64,000 nt of DNA from Euborellia annulipes (lineage: Eukaryota; Arthropoda; Insecta; Dermaptera; Anisolabididae). Below are positions 21,581-31,299 of the stretch, one piece after another; within the stretch, counting starts at the first letter, position 1, and each line of letters begins with the position of its first letter. Where the stretch lies: assembly GCA_023213315.1 (NCBI GenBank), contig JAKCPI010006028.1:124001-188000 (forward strand), in the 5' to 3' direction. The notes below the pieces were generated by a model. It did not search any database. It had not been told where the DNA came from and worked only from the letters and a program-made list of their open reading frames with translations. The position numbers and the translations under genes are program-made.

Positions 21581-22040
21581 CAGTGGTTTCCAAACTTGAT
21601 GTTACAACGCCTCCCTTAAAAATATTTAATCATATGTCACCTCCTCCCCTCCCCATTTTGTAAAATAATACAAAAACAAAAATTTTCAACGCTAAAAAAT
21701 ATAAATTTATATTAAAGCGGAGTCAAAAAAAAAAAAATCCTAGTGATTTGCAGCCAAAATTATTGTGACGTTTCAGCCTTCTTAAGAACCGGAGGCGAGA
21801 ATAAATGAAAATTTTAATTTCAAAATTAAAATTTCATTCTTTTATTGTGACGTTTAGGCCACTAGTCTATGCCATCTTCAGGGTCGGAGGAGAGAATAAA
21901 TGAAATTTTAAATTCAAAATTAAAATTTCAGTTATTCTCGGCTGAATTTAGAAAATTGCTCGCTGTGGCTAATATTCGCGTCTTCCCTTAGACTAGCGCG
22001 CCTCCCAAGGGAGGCACGCCTCACACTTTGGAAAACGCTG
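21581..22040. mobile_element. hAT element H5, copy 1
   Basis: The ends CAGTGGTTTCCAAACTT and (complement) CAGCGTTTTCCAAAGTG are inverted repeats, flanked by a perfect 8-bp duplication, ACCTAAAT (21573-21580, 22041-22048). The inside carries two direct copies of a block starting ATTGTGACGTTT (about 21763 and 21844), the second with a hammerhead-like CTGAAGA core in complement. 460 bases, non-coding. Confidence 0.92.
21844..21905 (-). ncRNA. Decayed hammerhead-like motif
   Basis: On the minus strand CTGAAGA (complement of 21875-21881) is followed by TGGC, a loop and GGCC, then TAAACGTC, where a functional hammerhead would need GAAAC. One core base is therefore lost. Context suggests a Penelope-like relic carried inside H5. 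Confidence 0.35.
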
Positions 22041-22164
22041 ACCTAAATGGTACGAAGACAGGCGAATATTGATAGCAGAGGGGAAAAGAAAAAAGAATCG
22101 AAATCATTGTATGTCAATGATATCTTAATCATAATGCGTTTTTTAATTATCATATTCACGTGGC

Positions 22165-22263
22165 CATGGGCATAACTAGAGAATCCGGAGGGCCTAGAAG
22201 GCCTCATATTGTTTCGGTTTTTTTTGCCCCCCCTCCCCATCGGATTCCCTTAGTTACGCCCAG
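22165..22263. mobile_element. Very short inverted-repeat element
   Basis: CATGGGCATAACTAGAGAAT and, in complement from the other end, CTGGGCGTAACTAAGGGAAT form imperfect terminal inverted repeats 99 bases apart. A related single end lies at 39724-39742 (CTCTTAGTTGCGCCCATGG). No target duplication is clear. Confidence 0.5.
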
Positions 22264-22546
22264 GCCCGTTTCAAATATATTTAAATCCTAATTTGGCCTT
22301 TGCGGCAAAAACTTTGGATCCCTCTGTCTTAAACGAGTGTGAACGACTACTAAATTTATTTAACTTAAAATAAAAAAAATCTTTTTTTATTTGATTGGTT
22401 TTCACCCTTGCTATCGAACTAACATTAGCATGGAGGGTTTTCTTTTTCTTTTTCAAGTCAAGTAAAGACCCATTTGGAGGCGATTATAAATGATCTAGCG
22501 AGTCATTCTCATGACTTCAGAGATCAATGGACGCTGGCTCACTTAC

Positions 22547-22611
22547 TTGTTGCACGTTTAGCTTTATTAAAAATCGGTCTGTCACATTAATGGCTGATAA
22601 ATGATGAATAT
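22547..22611 (-). CDS. Candidate internal exon, unknown protein
   Basis: Minus strand: CTCTTTTTTTAACAG ends at 22612 (strong acceptor), then 65 bases, then GTAAGTGAG (strong donor). One frame is open throughout and reads IHHLSAINVTDRF then LIKLNVQQ. It needs one upstream base to complete the first codon and ends on a codon boundary. The incoming phase fits the outgoing phase of the candidate exon at 54555-54675, so both could belong to one minus-strand gene with a roughly 32 kb intron. No domain recognised. Short open frames this size also arise by chance; the two consensus-like borders are the main support. Confidence 0.3.
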
Positions 22612-23138
22612 CTGTTAAAAAAAGAGCTAACTTCCCTCTCAAGCCCTTCAAACTAGATTCTTTGTCGAATGTTCCCTCGATTTCGAAATCCCCCTTTTTT
22701 TTTACTCTCCCATTTTCATTACAATCTAACTAACACTCCCCTATTTATTTTTATATTAACAACTAAGCAAACAAGTAAATAAGTATATCTTATATGGGGT
22801 CAGAAGGAGTTTTTTTAATGATTGATTTTTTTTTCTCTATTTCCTTCCAAGTTTTTAATCAGATAAAATAAAACTTGGCTTATATCTTTTCTTTCACATT
22901 TCATTATTCATTTTCCATCTCTGAGATCAAATAAAATTGATACCATCAAAAATCATTAGATAAACCAGTTATTAAATATAAAAACGATTAAATGAAGATC
23001 ATTAGACGAATTAGTTCAATATATAATTGATGAACACATTCGTTATAAATAAAATATTAAATAATTTATATTTATTTGATTATTAAGAAGATGATACCTA
23101 ATCAAAATCTTAATTTCATGGAGGATTTTATGAATCAG
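22612..23138. other. AT-rich sequence, no gene seen
   Basis: If the exon at 22547-22611 is real, this is intron. No repeats recognised. Confidence 0.4.
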
Positions 23139-23146
23139 GACCGAAA

Positions 23147-23403
23147 CAGGGGCGGAATAAAGGGGGGGGGGGGGCGATCGTCCCCTCTCCCCCCCCCCCC
23201 CCCGAGAAGAAATTCAATACAGTTATAAAAACTAGTAATCTAAAGAAATTATGATTTCCGCTCTTCAATTGAATTTGTTACCAATCAATTTAAATAAATA
23301 GGAAAGGGGTCTAAATGGCCATAGATGCCGACAAAGTCCTTAAATAAAAAAAAATAAAAAAACCGCCCCCCCCCCCCGACAAAATTGCATTAATCCGCCA
23401 CTG
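23147..23403. mobile_element. hAT element H6, copy 1, carrying an S3 SINE tail
   Basis: The ends CAGGGGCGGAATAA and (complement) CAGTGGCGGATTAA are flanked by a perfect 8-bp duplication, GACCGAAA (23139-23146, 23404-23411). Long G-runs and C-runs lie just inside the ends. The interior at about 23290-23360 is an S3 SINE body (GGTCTAAATGGCCATAGATG). 257 bases. Confidence 0.88.
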
Positions 23404-23555
23404 GACCGAAATATCCGCGTATTAAAATAAATAGACAACGAAATTGCAAAATTTCCTCGATCACCATGCGATTAGCACTACTTTTCAAAAGATTTGGTTC
23501 AGGACAGAAAATTTTTTCGGAGGGTATAAAATGACTTTAGTAAATAGAAATGTAT

Positions 23556-23681
23556 CAAAATTTGAAGCTGCAATATGAAATTTTATAAAAATTCAACCAA
23601 AATTTGAAGCCGCAATATGAAATTTTATAAAAATTCAACCAAAATTTGAGCCGCAATATGAAATTTTATAAAAATTCAACC
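23556..23681 (+). repeat. 42-base tandem repeat, three copies
   Basis: Units start at 23556, 23598 and 23640 with CAAAATTTGA, contain GCAATATGAAATTTTA, and differ at one or two positions; the third is one base shorter. Confidence 0.95.
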
Positions 23682-23724
23682 TACATCAAATATTTAGGCA
23701 AATAGATGGTAATACAAAATCTTA

Positions 23725-23970
23725 TATACACACATCTCTTTAAATAAATCTCAAAAAATCATACATTTTATATTTGAATAAGATTTCGATTTGGACATGA
23801 CGAGTCATAGATATATTTAACAAATGTGAGACTGTTTATTCCAAATTTTTCGGAGTATTGGTGTGCTACCCTTTGCAATAAACATACAAATTTGCAAAGG
23901 GTCGCATACCAATGCCCAGAAAAGGCTGGAAATCCTGGATTCGATTCCCGAGGCCCTTGAAGCATTTGGC
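23725..23970 (+). mobile_element. S5 tRNA-derived SINE, plus-strand copy
   Basis: The R3 leader (TTTGAATAAGATTTCGATTT, then GAGTCATAGATATATTTAAC) is followed by a tRNA-like part with CCTGGATTCGATTCCCGAGG, an excellent B box (about 23933-23952). An inner inverted repeat pairs CTACCCTTTGCAATAAACAT with GCAAAGGGTCG. It matches 16935-17090 in reverse. The 65-codon frame here is a shadow. Confidence 0.6.
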
Positions 23971-24126
23971 CAGCAACAAATAAACATGCTTACAAATTTG
24001 TCAAAAGTTTTAAAATCAGAAAACTTAGAGTGATCGTCAATAAAAAATTGAACTATTGAATGTGCTTTGAATGAAATAATATAATTTAGTCATTAACTCT
24101 TTGAATTTGTCAAAGATTAAAACTAG

Positions 24127-24231
24127 CAATCATTTGAAAAATTGGTCCTGGGGGCCAATTTTCGCGCCTCCCCTTAGACTAGTCCGCGCCCCCCTAGGGA
24201 GTGGCGCCACACAGTTTGGAAAACGCTGGTA
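24127..24231 (+). mobile_element. H5 hAT right-end fragment
   Basis: AACTAGCAATCATTTG through CACAGTTTGGAAAACGCTG matches the right half of the H5 copy at 26920-27299. The left end is missing. Confidence 0.75.
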
Positions 24232-24267
24232 TAAGGGTATTTTATAGCTGGTGAAATTTGTATCAGG

Positions 24268-24468
24268 AATGAAAGTTAGAAGAAAACGCAACCAGAATTT
24301 TTCTTTAAAAATATATTTTAACAGCTGACGTTTCGGCCTTGGTCAAAGCCATCCTCGAAGACCTATTAGTGGTCATTCGAGGATGGCTTTGACCAAGGCC
24401 GAAACGTAAGCTGTTAAAATATATTTTTAAAGAAAAAATTCCGGCTTCGTTTTTTCTAACTTTCATTC
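24268..24468. repeat. Palindrome P1 with hammerhead-like cores in both arms
   Basis: Arms of about 90 bases (AGTTAGAAGAAAACGCAACC ... and its complement) meet at a GACC-TATTAGT-GGTC centre. Each arm reads GAGGATGGC, a loop, then GGCCGAAACGT. The CTGANGA half reads TCGAGGA, so one core base is changed. A foldback of two head-to-head relics is the simplest reading. Confidence 0.85.
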
Positions 24469-24479
24469 TTGAAGAAAGA

Positions 24480-24690
24480 TATTTTTCTCAAATTTTATTT
24501 TCACGTCCTAAGGGGGTACCTAAATTAAATATAAAATTTCAACCTCCTAGCTCAATTCCTTCATGCTTTAAATTGCACCTAAACAGACACACAGACAGAC
24601 CATGTCGGGGAAACCATTTTTTTGGGGGCCTCAAAACGTGTATATCCATCAAAGTCTCGATATCGACTTTTTGACATGAATCCAATAATT

Positions 24691-24755
<65 letters not shown>

Positions 24756-24793
24756 GCTATATATATACAGTATATATAAGTAAGAGAAAGTAA
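24480..24793 (-). repeat. R1 repeat copy 12, 5' half
   Basis: Reverse copy from TTTTCACGTCC to the 5' hairpin GTAAGAGAAAGTAAAAA. Its hairpin region has expanded into (CT)n then (TA)n at 24690-24775. Confidence 0.9.
24690..24775 (+). repeat. (CT)n(TA)n microsatellite in the R1 hairpin
   Basis: About 35 bases of CT followed by TA repeats within the AT palindrome of R1 copy 12. Confidence 0.9.
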
Positions 24794-25440
24794 AAATTCA
24801 AATCCGAATTGAGATTAGTTCTATATACATAAAGATGCGGTAACTCGCCCCAGTAAAATTCTAAGTGGACTAATCATATCTTACTTTTCTACCTAATGAA
24901 AAAAATCCCTACAAAATTCTGCAAGGGATTCGATGGGTTCCTAAGTTACCCAGTGTTATTATTATCTGTTTATGAGAGTTTCGAAATCTTCAAAAGTTAA
25001 TTCCGCCCCAGTAATAAGAAATTTTAGAATGACATTAAAATGTTTCTACCCCACTATGCTATTTGCTAAATATTGAATATAAATTTTAGCTCAAACGGAA
25101 TGCACTTATTTTTTAGTAAAAGTATTAAAAAACATTAATATCTTTGTGCATTATAGGGGATGGGGCATTAACCCCCGTGGTTAATGCCTTCATACCTCCC
25201 CCCCCTTAAGGAAATGCGAGCCGTCACCGCGAAATTACTATCAAAATAATTTGAATACATTTATAAATAAGTATTTTAATTTTAATTTTATTTTGAAATT
25301 ATTTTATTTTAATTTTAAACCCTTAATCCACCCCTGTGTAAAAGTATAATATATTAAAGAAATTTGATTAACAAAAATATAGGCCATATAGAAAGAATAT
25401 AATGGTAAATAATGGTGACTTAATAAAAGATAAAAAAAAT
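24794..25440. other. AT-rich sequence, no gene seen
   Basis: No supported feature. Confidence 0.4.
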
Positions 25441-25700
25441 GCCCTCAGGCTTGGTGTAGTTGGTAGCGTGTCTACCTTCTATACCGAACGTGGCGGGTTC
25501 GGACCCCTGGCAGTCCGAAATGGATACCAAATGGCTTAAATAGAAATGCCTGGACCCCAATATGTATATTATTAATTAATAACGGTTATCGTAGAAAGTC
25601 TTATATGGCCTGAGTTGCCGAAAAGACGGTGTGAATGTGGTGTGTGTGTGTGTGTGTGTGTGTGAGTGTGAATGAGAAAAAAAGGTGTTTAAAAAAAAAA
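25441..25700 (+). mobile_element. S4 tRNA-derived SINE
   Basis: The head contains the A box GCTTGGTGTAGTTGGTAGCG and the B box GGCGGGTTCGGACCCCTGG. It is followed by the body ATGCCTGGACCCCAATATG and AACGGTTATCGTAGAAAGTC, and ends in (TG)n and poly-A. Its 3' half recurs reversed at 26620-26770. Transcription by RNA polymerase III is expected of the family. Confidence 0.8.
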
Positions 25701-25889
25701 AAAAGTTAAAAAATAAAAATCTAATTTTTTTTCAATGACACATACACTCCCCCTTACCCTTTCAACAGCTTATATTCTCCCTCTACCCTTAGTGAAATAC
25801 AAAATATTTAATTCCATATTCAAAAGAATCGTTTTTCCCAGTCAAATCATTTGTTTCTATCATTTTTTTTTTCAACGATAAAATGCATA

Positions 25890-26170
25890 ATAATTACCTT
25901 AAATAAGACTCTCAAGAGGGTGTGTTGGCTGACGGGTGGTCAGGGTGGGTTACACTATATTAATTATTCACTTTGATTCACTTTAAACACAACTTAAGCA
26001 ACTCGTTGCCTGCCGGCCGGCCACCCACTCGACTGAACGAGACTTGTCTTTCTCTGTTTGTTTTGAAATAAAATAGATCAAAATAACAATTCCCTTTTTA
26101 TTAAAAAGAAAAAAAAACCTTTTACTCTAATCTAACTATATTTAGAGATGGAAAAAAATGTCAACAAGTG
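25890..26170. other. Non-repetitive patch with GCCGGCCGGCC motif
   Basis: CTGCCGGCCGGCCACCC (26011-26027) and the purine-rich GGGTGGTCAGGGTGGG (25936-25951) stand out from AT-rich surroundings. No coding signal. Confidence 0.2.
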
Positions 26171-26171
26171 A

Positions 26172-26430
26172 TTTGGAATATTCCAAGGCCTTTCTTAAAT
26201 AATCAACCCTTCACCTCATCCCTAATCAACCCTTAATATTTTTAAATAATAATCAACGCTATTTTTTGAATGTTTTCTATTTATTTAGCTTCAATTTAGC
26301 TAAAATAAATTTAAAAAAAAGATTTTTTTAATTTTAACCCCTAATCCAATCTTTTTAAATAAAATAATTAACAATCCTATTTTGATTGAACTTTTTTATA
26401 TTTAAAAGGTACTAGCCGGCGCGGCTAATC
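26172..26430 (+). repeat. Local direct duplication, copy 1
   Basis: GGAATATTCCAAGGCCTTT (26175) to AATTAACAATCCTATTTT recurs 260 bases on. This copy lacks the SINE that interrupts copy 2. Confidence 0.85.
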
Positions 26431-26434
26431 AGAG

Positions 26435-26800
26435 GGAATATTCCAAGGCCTTTGTTAAATAATCAACCCTTCATCCCCCTAATCAAAATAATAATCAACG
26501 CTATTTTTTGAATGTTTTCTATTTATTTGGCTTCGATTTAGCTAAAAAAAAAAAATTAAAAAAAAACAAACATTTTTTTCAATTTTTCAACCACTAATTC
26601 AATCATTTTTTTTTTTAACAGTCACACTTTTTTCACATTCACATACACTTTCACACAGTTTTTTCGCCAACTTCGGCCATATAAGACTTTTTACGATAAC
26701 CGTTATTAAGAATATCATAGGCCTATATGTTGGGGTCCAGGCATTCTTATTTAAGAAATTTGAAATCCAATCTTGATAAATAAAATAATTAACAATGCTA
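26435..26800 (+). repeat. Local direct duplication, copy 2, interrupted by an S4 SINE
   Basis: It starts GGAATATTCCAAGGCCTTT and resumes after the SINE at AAATCCAATCTTGATAAATA. Confidence 0.85.
26620..26770 (-). mobile_element. S4 SINE 3' half
   Basis: Reverse complement of the 25530-25690 body: GACTTTTTACGATAACCGTT and TTGGGGTCCAGGCATTC. The tRNA head is absent (5' truncation). Confidence 0.8.
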
Positions 26801-26919
26801 TCGCCTTCGGCGAGCTTCGCGTCTAGTCAGAAAAAAATTAAAAGCCGGAAAAACTTCCCTGGATCCGCCTTTGGGTTTTACACATAGTATAATTTTCTAG
26901 AATGAGTCTTACTTTAAGT

Positions 26920-27299
26920 CAGTGGTTTCCAAACTTTATGTTACAACGCCTCCCTTAAAAATATTTAATAGTATGACGTCCCCCATACAAAAACAAAAAT
27001 TTTTAATACTAAAAAATATAAATTTATATAAAAATATTTTTTTTATTTATTCATATTTATTATTTTAATTAAAAACTCCATGAGCCGCAGTGGCACCATC
27101 AGTAGAGACGGTGCCACTGCGGCTTATCGAGTTTTTAATTAAGAAAAACCTCCGTCCCAAAATCTTCTAAATTTTATTATTTTATTTATAAAACTAGCAA
27201 TCATTTGGAAAATTGATCTTGGTGGCCAATATTCGCGCCTCCCCTTAGACTAGTCCGCGCCTCCCTAGGGAGGCGCGCCTCACAGTTTGGAAAACCCTG
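26920..27299. mobile_element. hAT element H5, copy 2
   Basis: The ends CAGTGGTTTCCAAACTT and (complement) CAGGGTTTTCCAAACTG match copy 1. The flanks CTTTAAGT and ATTTAAAT agree at 6 of 8 bases. Inside, at 27060-27150, lies a palindrome with arms GAGCCGCAGTGGCACC / GGTGCCACTGCGGCT, different from the filling of copy 1. Confidence 0.82.
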
Positions 27300-27483
27300 A
27301 TTTAAATTGAACTAAAAAGAGAGAAATAATTTTATTGTAATGTAAGTTGGGTGTCCCGTGGTCGACGTCCTTTCATTCAAATATAAGTATAGATTCCCTC
27401 GCTCACTCAAATTAACACCAACACCACCACTACATCATTACAATTTCAATTTCTATTAATAAAAACTTTCCCTTTAGTATGTT

Positions 27484-28085
27484 AGCAAAAACTCAAGAAG
27501 AAAAAGAGCTAGGAGGTTGAAATTTTATATTTAAGTTAAACACCCCCCCCCCTCCCCGGGACGTGACACGAAGCTTTTGCAAAAAAACGGCCTAAGAGTA
27601 CTAGTACTTTACTGATGTACGGGGTTTTTCGGTTTTTTTTTTTTTTTGATTTTCTCAAAATTGACTTTAACGATTTTACATCTTGAATTCTAATATATCG
27701 GCAGAAACCAAATATATATCAAGGGCGGATACAAGGGGGGGGGGTAAAGGGGGTAATTACCCCCCCTGAGATTTGAGAAAAATATTTTTTTTTTTGGGAA
27801 AAAAATTGTGTTTTTAAATTTTAAAAAATAATACTAAAAAATTTGATTTGTATATAAATTCTGGTAAACAACTACAGAATGCACCTTTAAATTACCGATA
27901 ATCAGAAAAAATTGTGTGCTGTGCAACCAGTCACACCAGATTACCCCTCCTAGAAACTCCTCTGGATCCGCCACTGATATATATCGACACAAAAAATCTG
28001 GTGTGATAAGCACAGTTCACAACTTTCTCTTACCAAGGGTAAGAGTTGTGTGCTGTGCAACAATCACACCAGATTTTTTGTGTCA
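27484..28085 (+). repeat. R1 repeat copy 13, split by H6
   Basis: R1 middle (GCTAGGAGGTTGAAATTTTA, AGAGTACTAGTACTTTACTG) to the 3' hairpin at 27995-28080 (ACTTTCTCTTACC present). Interrupted at AATATATAT by a hAT element. Confidence 0.9.
27720..27976. mobile_element. hAT element H6, copy 2, with an R1 hairpin fragment inside
   Basis: The left end is CAAGGGCGGATACAAGG and the right end (complement) CAGTGGCGGATCCAGAGG. A perfect ATATATAT duplication (27712-27719, 27977-27984) falls within the known R1 text. Both this and copy 1 are 257 bases. At 27893-27942 it contains the distal part of an R1 3' hairpin (GTGTGCTGTGCAACCAGTCA), so R1 sequence was carried into the element. Confidence 0.85.
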
Positions 28086-28099
28086 AAAATAAATTAAGT

Positions 28100-28500
28100 T
28101 GTAAAATGAACTAACATTATAGCAAAGTAGTTTTGGTTTTGCGTGGGTCATTCTTTCAGGTGCATCTACCCGTTGATTCATTTGCTAAATGGACCTGCCA
28201 GTTGCCTTTTTCCAGGAAGATTCATACGCGTGCAAGAGAGGCCCTCTAATTAACACGAAGGGCGGTAGTCACAAATCATCGAGTAATGAGCCCTAATCAA
28301 GCTCGGGTCTTGTTTCAAAATGTGACACGAGATGTGAATTCCGAATGCGTAGCCTTGTTCCGGATGCTGCGGAAGGCGCAAGCGAGGCCATGGACCAACT
28401 CGAGCTCATTGCATTAGGCGGCCACGGGAAGAAAGTATCAGATCCGTAGAGAGAATACAAAAATGCAGTTTCACGAAAACATGTTTTATTAAACAATTCG
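28100..28500. other. Non-repetitive, GC-richer block; possible regulatory element
   Basis: The block stands out in base composition and shares nothing with other parts of the window. It contains TCTAATTAACACG and GAGTAATGAGCCCTAATCA, which are homeodomain-type cores. The minus-strand 67-codon frame (28293-28496) is serine-rich and unrecognised. Confidence 0.3.
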
Positions 28501-28618
28501 ATTAGACTTCTTTTCCCTCTCTTTAATCTCGCACTACTTTTATAAATTATTAACTTATAATAAATAAAAGTAGATGTCGAAATTAACTACTTCAACACCA
28601 AGGTACAAATCCATCTAG

Positions 28619-28865
28619 TCTTCTTCTTCTGTCCTCGCCTTTTTCCCGCGATGCGGGGTCGGCGGACCTCACTATTTCCCTCCAACCCTATCAAGCGTTT
28701 TTGCGACCAGAAGAAATAGGATAGGCCGGCCCGTCATACGGTCTGACGCCTGTTGAAAAGAGGAAGGAAGAGACAGACATACAAATAACTGAAGGACTGT
28801 CTGGCCCAGCTCGGGCAGCTCGTGGTCGCCATCCACGTACCCACAAGATGTGGGCCCCTGAGCGA
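28619..28865 (-). mobile_element. R2 SINE-like element, full length
   Basis: Reading the minus strand, the element starts TCGCTCAGGGGCCCACATC, contains the CCCACA..TGTGGG hairpin, GTGGATGGCGACCACGAG and the CCGCATCGCGGG hairpin, and ends in (GAA)n. Near-perfect 15-16 base target duplications flank it (GTACAAATCCATCTAG, 28603-28618; GTACAAATCTATTTAG, 28866-28881), showing retroposition. 247 bases; no protein function is claimed for its open frame. Confidence 0.85.
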
Positions 28866-28894
28866 GTACAAATCTATTTAGTAAAACTTCGTTA

Positions 28895-29398
28895 TTTTTC
28901 AAAATTTTTGGATATTTTATACACAATGGAAAATCCTAAATAAATCCTAATAAAATTCATAAGAATTGGATAAAAAATTTTTTAAATGTGTAAAAAGTTC
29001 TAACCCCCTTTTGAATCAAAATTTACATGCAAATCCCCAGAGGGATTTAACATTGGCTCTATGGAAGGAAGAGCCGAAAAATTAATTTGAAAAATCTGAA
29101 ATACTACATCAATAAAGAGTACTTCAAACAATTTTTCTGATATACTTTTTGAAGACCATCTAAAAAATAGTTAAATATTTTTCGAGATCTACTGGTATAT
29201 ATTTGAATAAGATAATAGTATTCAAAATACCCCGATTCGGACTAAACAAGTCATAGATATATTTAACAAAAAATTTAAAAAAACACTCACAGTCTTGTTA
29301 AAAATAGTTGTTTTATGAATTTTAATCAAAATCGTTAGAGGCAATTTTGAGAAAATCGAAAAAACTAAAGCAATACTTCACTAAAGTACTAGTACTTG
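28895..29398 (-). repeat. R1 repeat copy 14, long subtype
   Basis: Reverse copy including the AAATCCTAAATAAATC segment of the long subtype and ending near CTAAAGTACTAGTACTT. An R3 segment is inserted at 29176-29312. Confidence 0.85.
29176..29312 (+). repeat. R3/S5 leader inserted in R1 copy 14
   Basis: Flanked by a 10-base direct repeat, AAAAATAGTT. It contains TTTTTCGAGATCTACTGG and TTTGAATAAGATAATAG. It occupies the same R1 position as the insertion at 9588-9711 but in the opposite relative orientation. Confidence 0.8.
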
Positions 29399-29695
29399 CT
29401 GAGAAAAGAGAAGGCTGGCATAATAATAATGCCAGGCTTGGCTCGTGTATCTCGTGGTCGCTATCCACGTACAGTGAGGGACAATATTAAGTTCCACCCA
29501 TGCATTTTCTACTTGTGATTATTTCAAAAAGAAAATGAAAATCTTTATTGGAAATTTTCTAAGTTTGAACCATTAAAGTTTCCATTAAAAAATAAATAAT
29601 ATTTTTTTAAAAACAATGAAATAATCACAAATAGAAAACACATGGGTGAGACTTAATATTGTCCCTCACTGTACTCAAAAGAGCTGAGCCCCTGT
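29396..29695. mobile_element. R2 SINE fragment split by a MITE
   Basis: R2 text GGCTTGGCTCG, TCTCGTGGTCGCTATCCACG, then the MITE, then TGAGCCCCTG. Confidence 0.8.
29472..29671. mobile_element. TA-target MITE, copy 2
   Basis: The same ends (CAGTGAGGGACAATATTAAG) as 13114-13314, with TA at 29470-29471 and 29672-29673. 200 bases. It lies inside the R2 SINE. Confidence 0.92.
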
Positions 29696-30480
29696 GTTAA
29701 AAGACCAATTTATCTTTTTTTTTTAACAAATGTGATTAATACAATTATTTTATATATTATTTTAATTAATCGAACAAGATGTTTGATCTCAAAAAAAATT
29801 TTAATATATATCTCTTTATCCAGTGAATTTAGATAAGTATATAAATTTCCCGTCAAATTTATTTCGGGTAATTCGGAGTTCTCTATTCGTGGGTGTATCT
29901 AAATTAATAATGATAATAATTTTTTGCAACGGCTCTTCTTATGTCGCCTTCAGATCTCTATCTCGGTTAAAGTAGTTGTTGATATTCTTGAAAGTGTTTT
30001 AAAAATTTTTTATTTCCCATTGTGTTGGTGCTTGAGTGTTCAAAGGTCATAATCTCATCAATGATAAGTGTTGTCGTGTCATCACTTGTATCTTTTTCTC
30101 ACGACTATTTAGTTATGAAAGAAACAACACATTTTTTTGAGGTAAACAGGTAATCTTCGAGTAAATCGAGAAGCTCGGTTGTATCTAAACTTGGATGGCT
30201 GTAAAGTCCGTTGTTGATGTTGTTGTTGTTGTTGTTGTTTGCCCCTCCCTGAGTCGGTGCTGAAGGCTTCAGACCACTAATTATCAATGCCCAGGTCTAT
30301 CTACGTGCTTTCATTAGCTTACGGCTTACAGATTGCAGCTTACAGCTTACTGTTGCTTCTCTTTTGTTTTAAATGAACGATCGGTAACTCCTTTCTCCCG
30401 GTTCTTCTAGGAGTGAAGAGAGAGAAGAAAATAAAAGAATGTACGCTTATACAGTAGCAGAAAAGAAAATCTCCATGCGT
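29696..30480. other. AT-rich sequence, no gene seen
   Basis: It contains a (GTT)n tract near 30213-30240 and GCTTACAG repeats near 30320-30350. The serine/asparagine frame on the minus strand is driven by the GTT tract. Confidence 0.4.
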
Positions 30481-30761
30481 CGTTTTATCATTTATGAATA
30501 ATAAAAATATTTTTACGCTCGTTCACATTATTTTAGCCTCAATTCGAATATTTTTATTTAAAAATTTTTATACACCCACAATTTTTTTCCGACTCGGGCT
30601 TCAACAATACTTTGTGGGGTTGAACACCCTTCTTTTTTCACTACATTCAGTTTTCTCTATCCTCCCCTTTTCAACACTTACCATCCCACAGGATGACAAA
30701 ATCTTATTTGATAATAGCAGTGATCATTTAGTTAATAAAATTCTAAAAATAAAAACAAATT

Positions 30762-30841
30762 GGATCTCGACATCAAATTTTTGACATGATCGCAATACTT
30801 TCTCACTATATATTACATATATAAGTAAGAGAAAGTAAAAA
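30762..30841 (-). repeat. R1 repeat copy 15, 5' tip
   Basis: ATTTTTGACATGATCGCAAT and a terminal hairpin ending GTAAGAGAAAGTAAAAA. Confidence 0.9.
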
Positions 30842-30929
30842 AAAGAGCCCGTACCTCTCTTCATAATTTAAGGTCACTGTTTCGCTTCTCACGTTAAGAT
30901 ACTTGACTGCCAACTATTTTAAAAATTTT

Positions 30930-31095
30930 TTTTGGCATCTTGAACCATCTAGACTCCGCTCAGATTTATTTAAATTTTTTAGAAACCAATATAGAAATAA
31001 ACAACTTAGATCATGGTACCAATTAAAATAAATAGAAACGGCGTCTAAATGGCCTTCGATGCCGAAAAAGACCTTAAATGAAATAAAAAAATCTA
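30930..31095. mobile_element. S3 SINE body pieces, facing each other
   Basis: Reversed piece 30930-30985 (TTGGCATCTTGAACCATCTA) and forward piece 31015-31090 (GTACCAATTAAAATAAATAG, then GTCTAAATGGCCTTCGATGC). Confidence 0.55.
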
Positions 31096-31299
31096 ATCGT
31101 GATATTCTCTATTTTAAGAAATAAGACATTTAATTTAAATAAGATAACGGCTATAATACCGTAAAAAATATTAAAATAAATTTTTTTTTAAGTATTCCTA
31201 ATTAAACGATACTACACACATATTGTTGAATAAATTATTTTGATATAATTTAAAAAGAAACAATTTTAGTCTCTCAAAAGATAATTATCTTAAAAGTTA

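Noticed and set aside
23147..23403. CRISPR-like or satellite array suggested by the C/G runs and repeats
   Set aside because: There is no repeat-spacer regularity; the runs belong to hAT element ends. No CRISPR array is present anywhere in the window.
25441..25525. Possible tRNA gene
   Set aside because: Good A and B boxes, but followed by a SINE body and TG tail, with poor cloverleaf pairing.
27360..27440. Donor-like GTGAGCG on the minus strand with an upstream TTAATAG acceptor
   Set aside because: All frames between them are closed.
28672..28926. 84-codon minus-strand frame containing SCGYVDGDHELPELG, recurring at 31782, 45635 and 47654
   Set aside because: It is part of the R2 SINE-like repeat. 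Copies differ in frame downstream, and there is no start context or domain. Recurrence reflects retroposition.
30105..30287. Asn-rich minus-strand frame
   Set aside because: It is a translated (GTT)n microsatellite.
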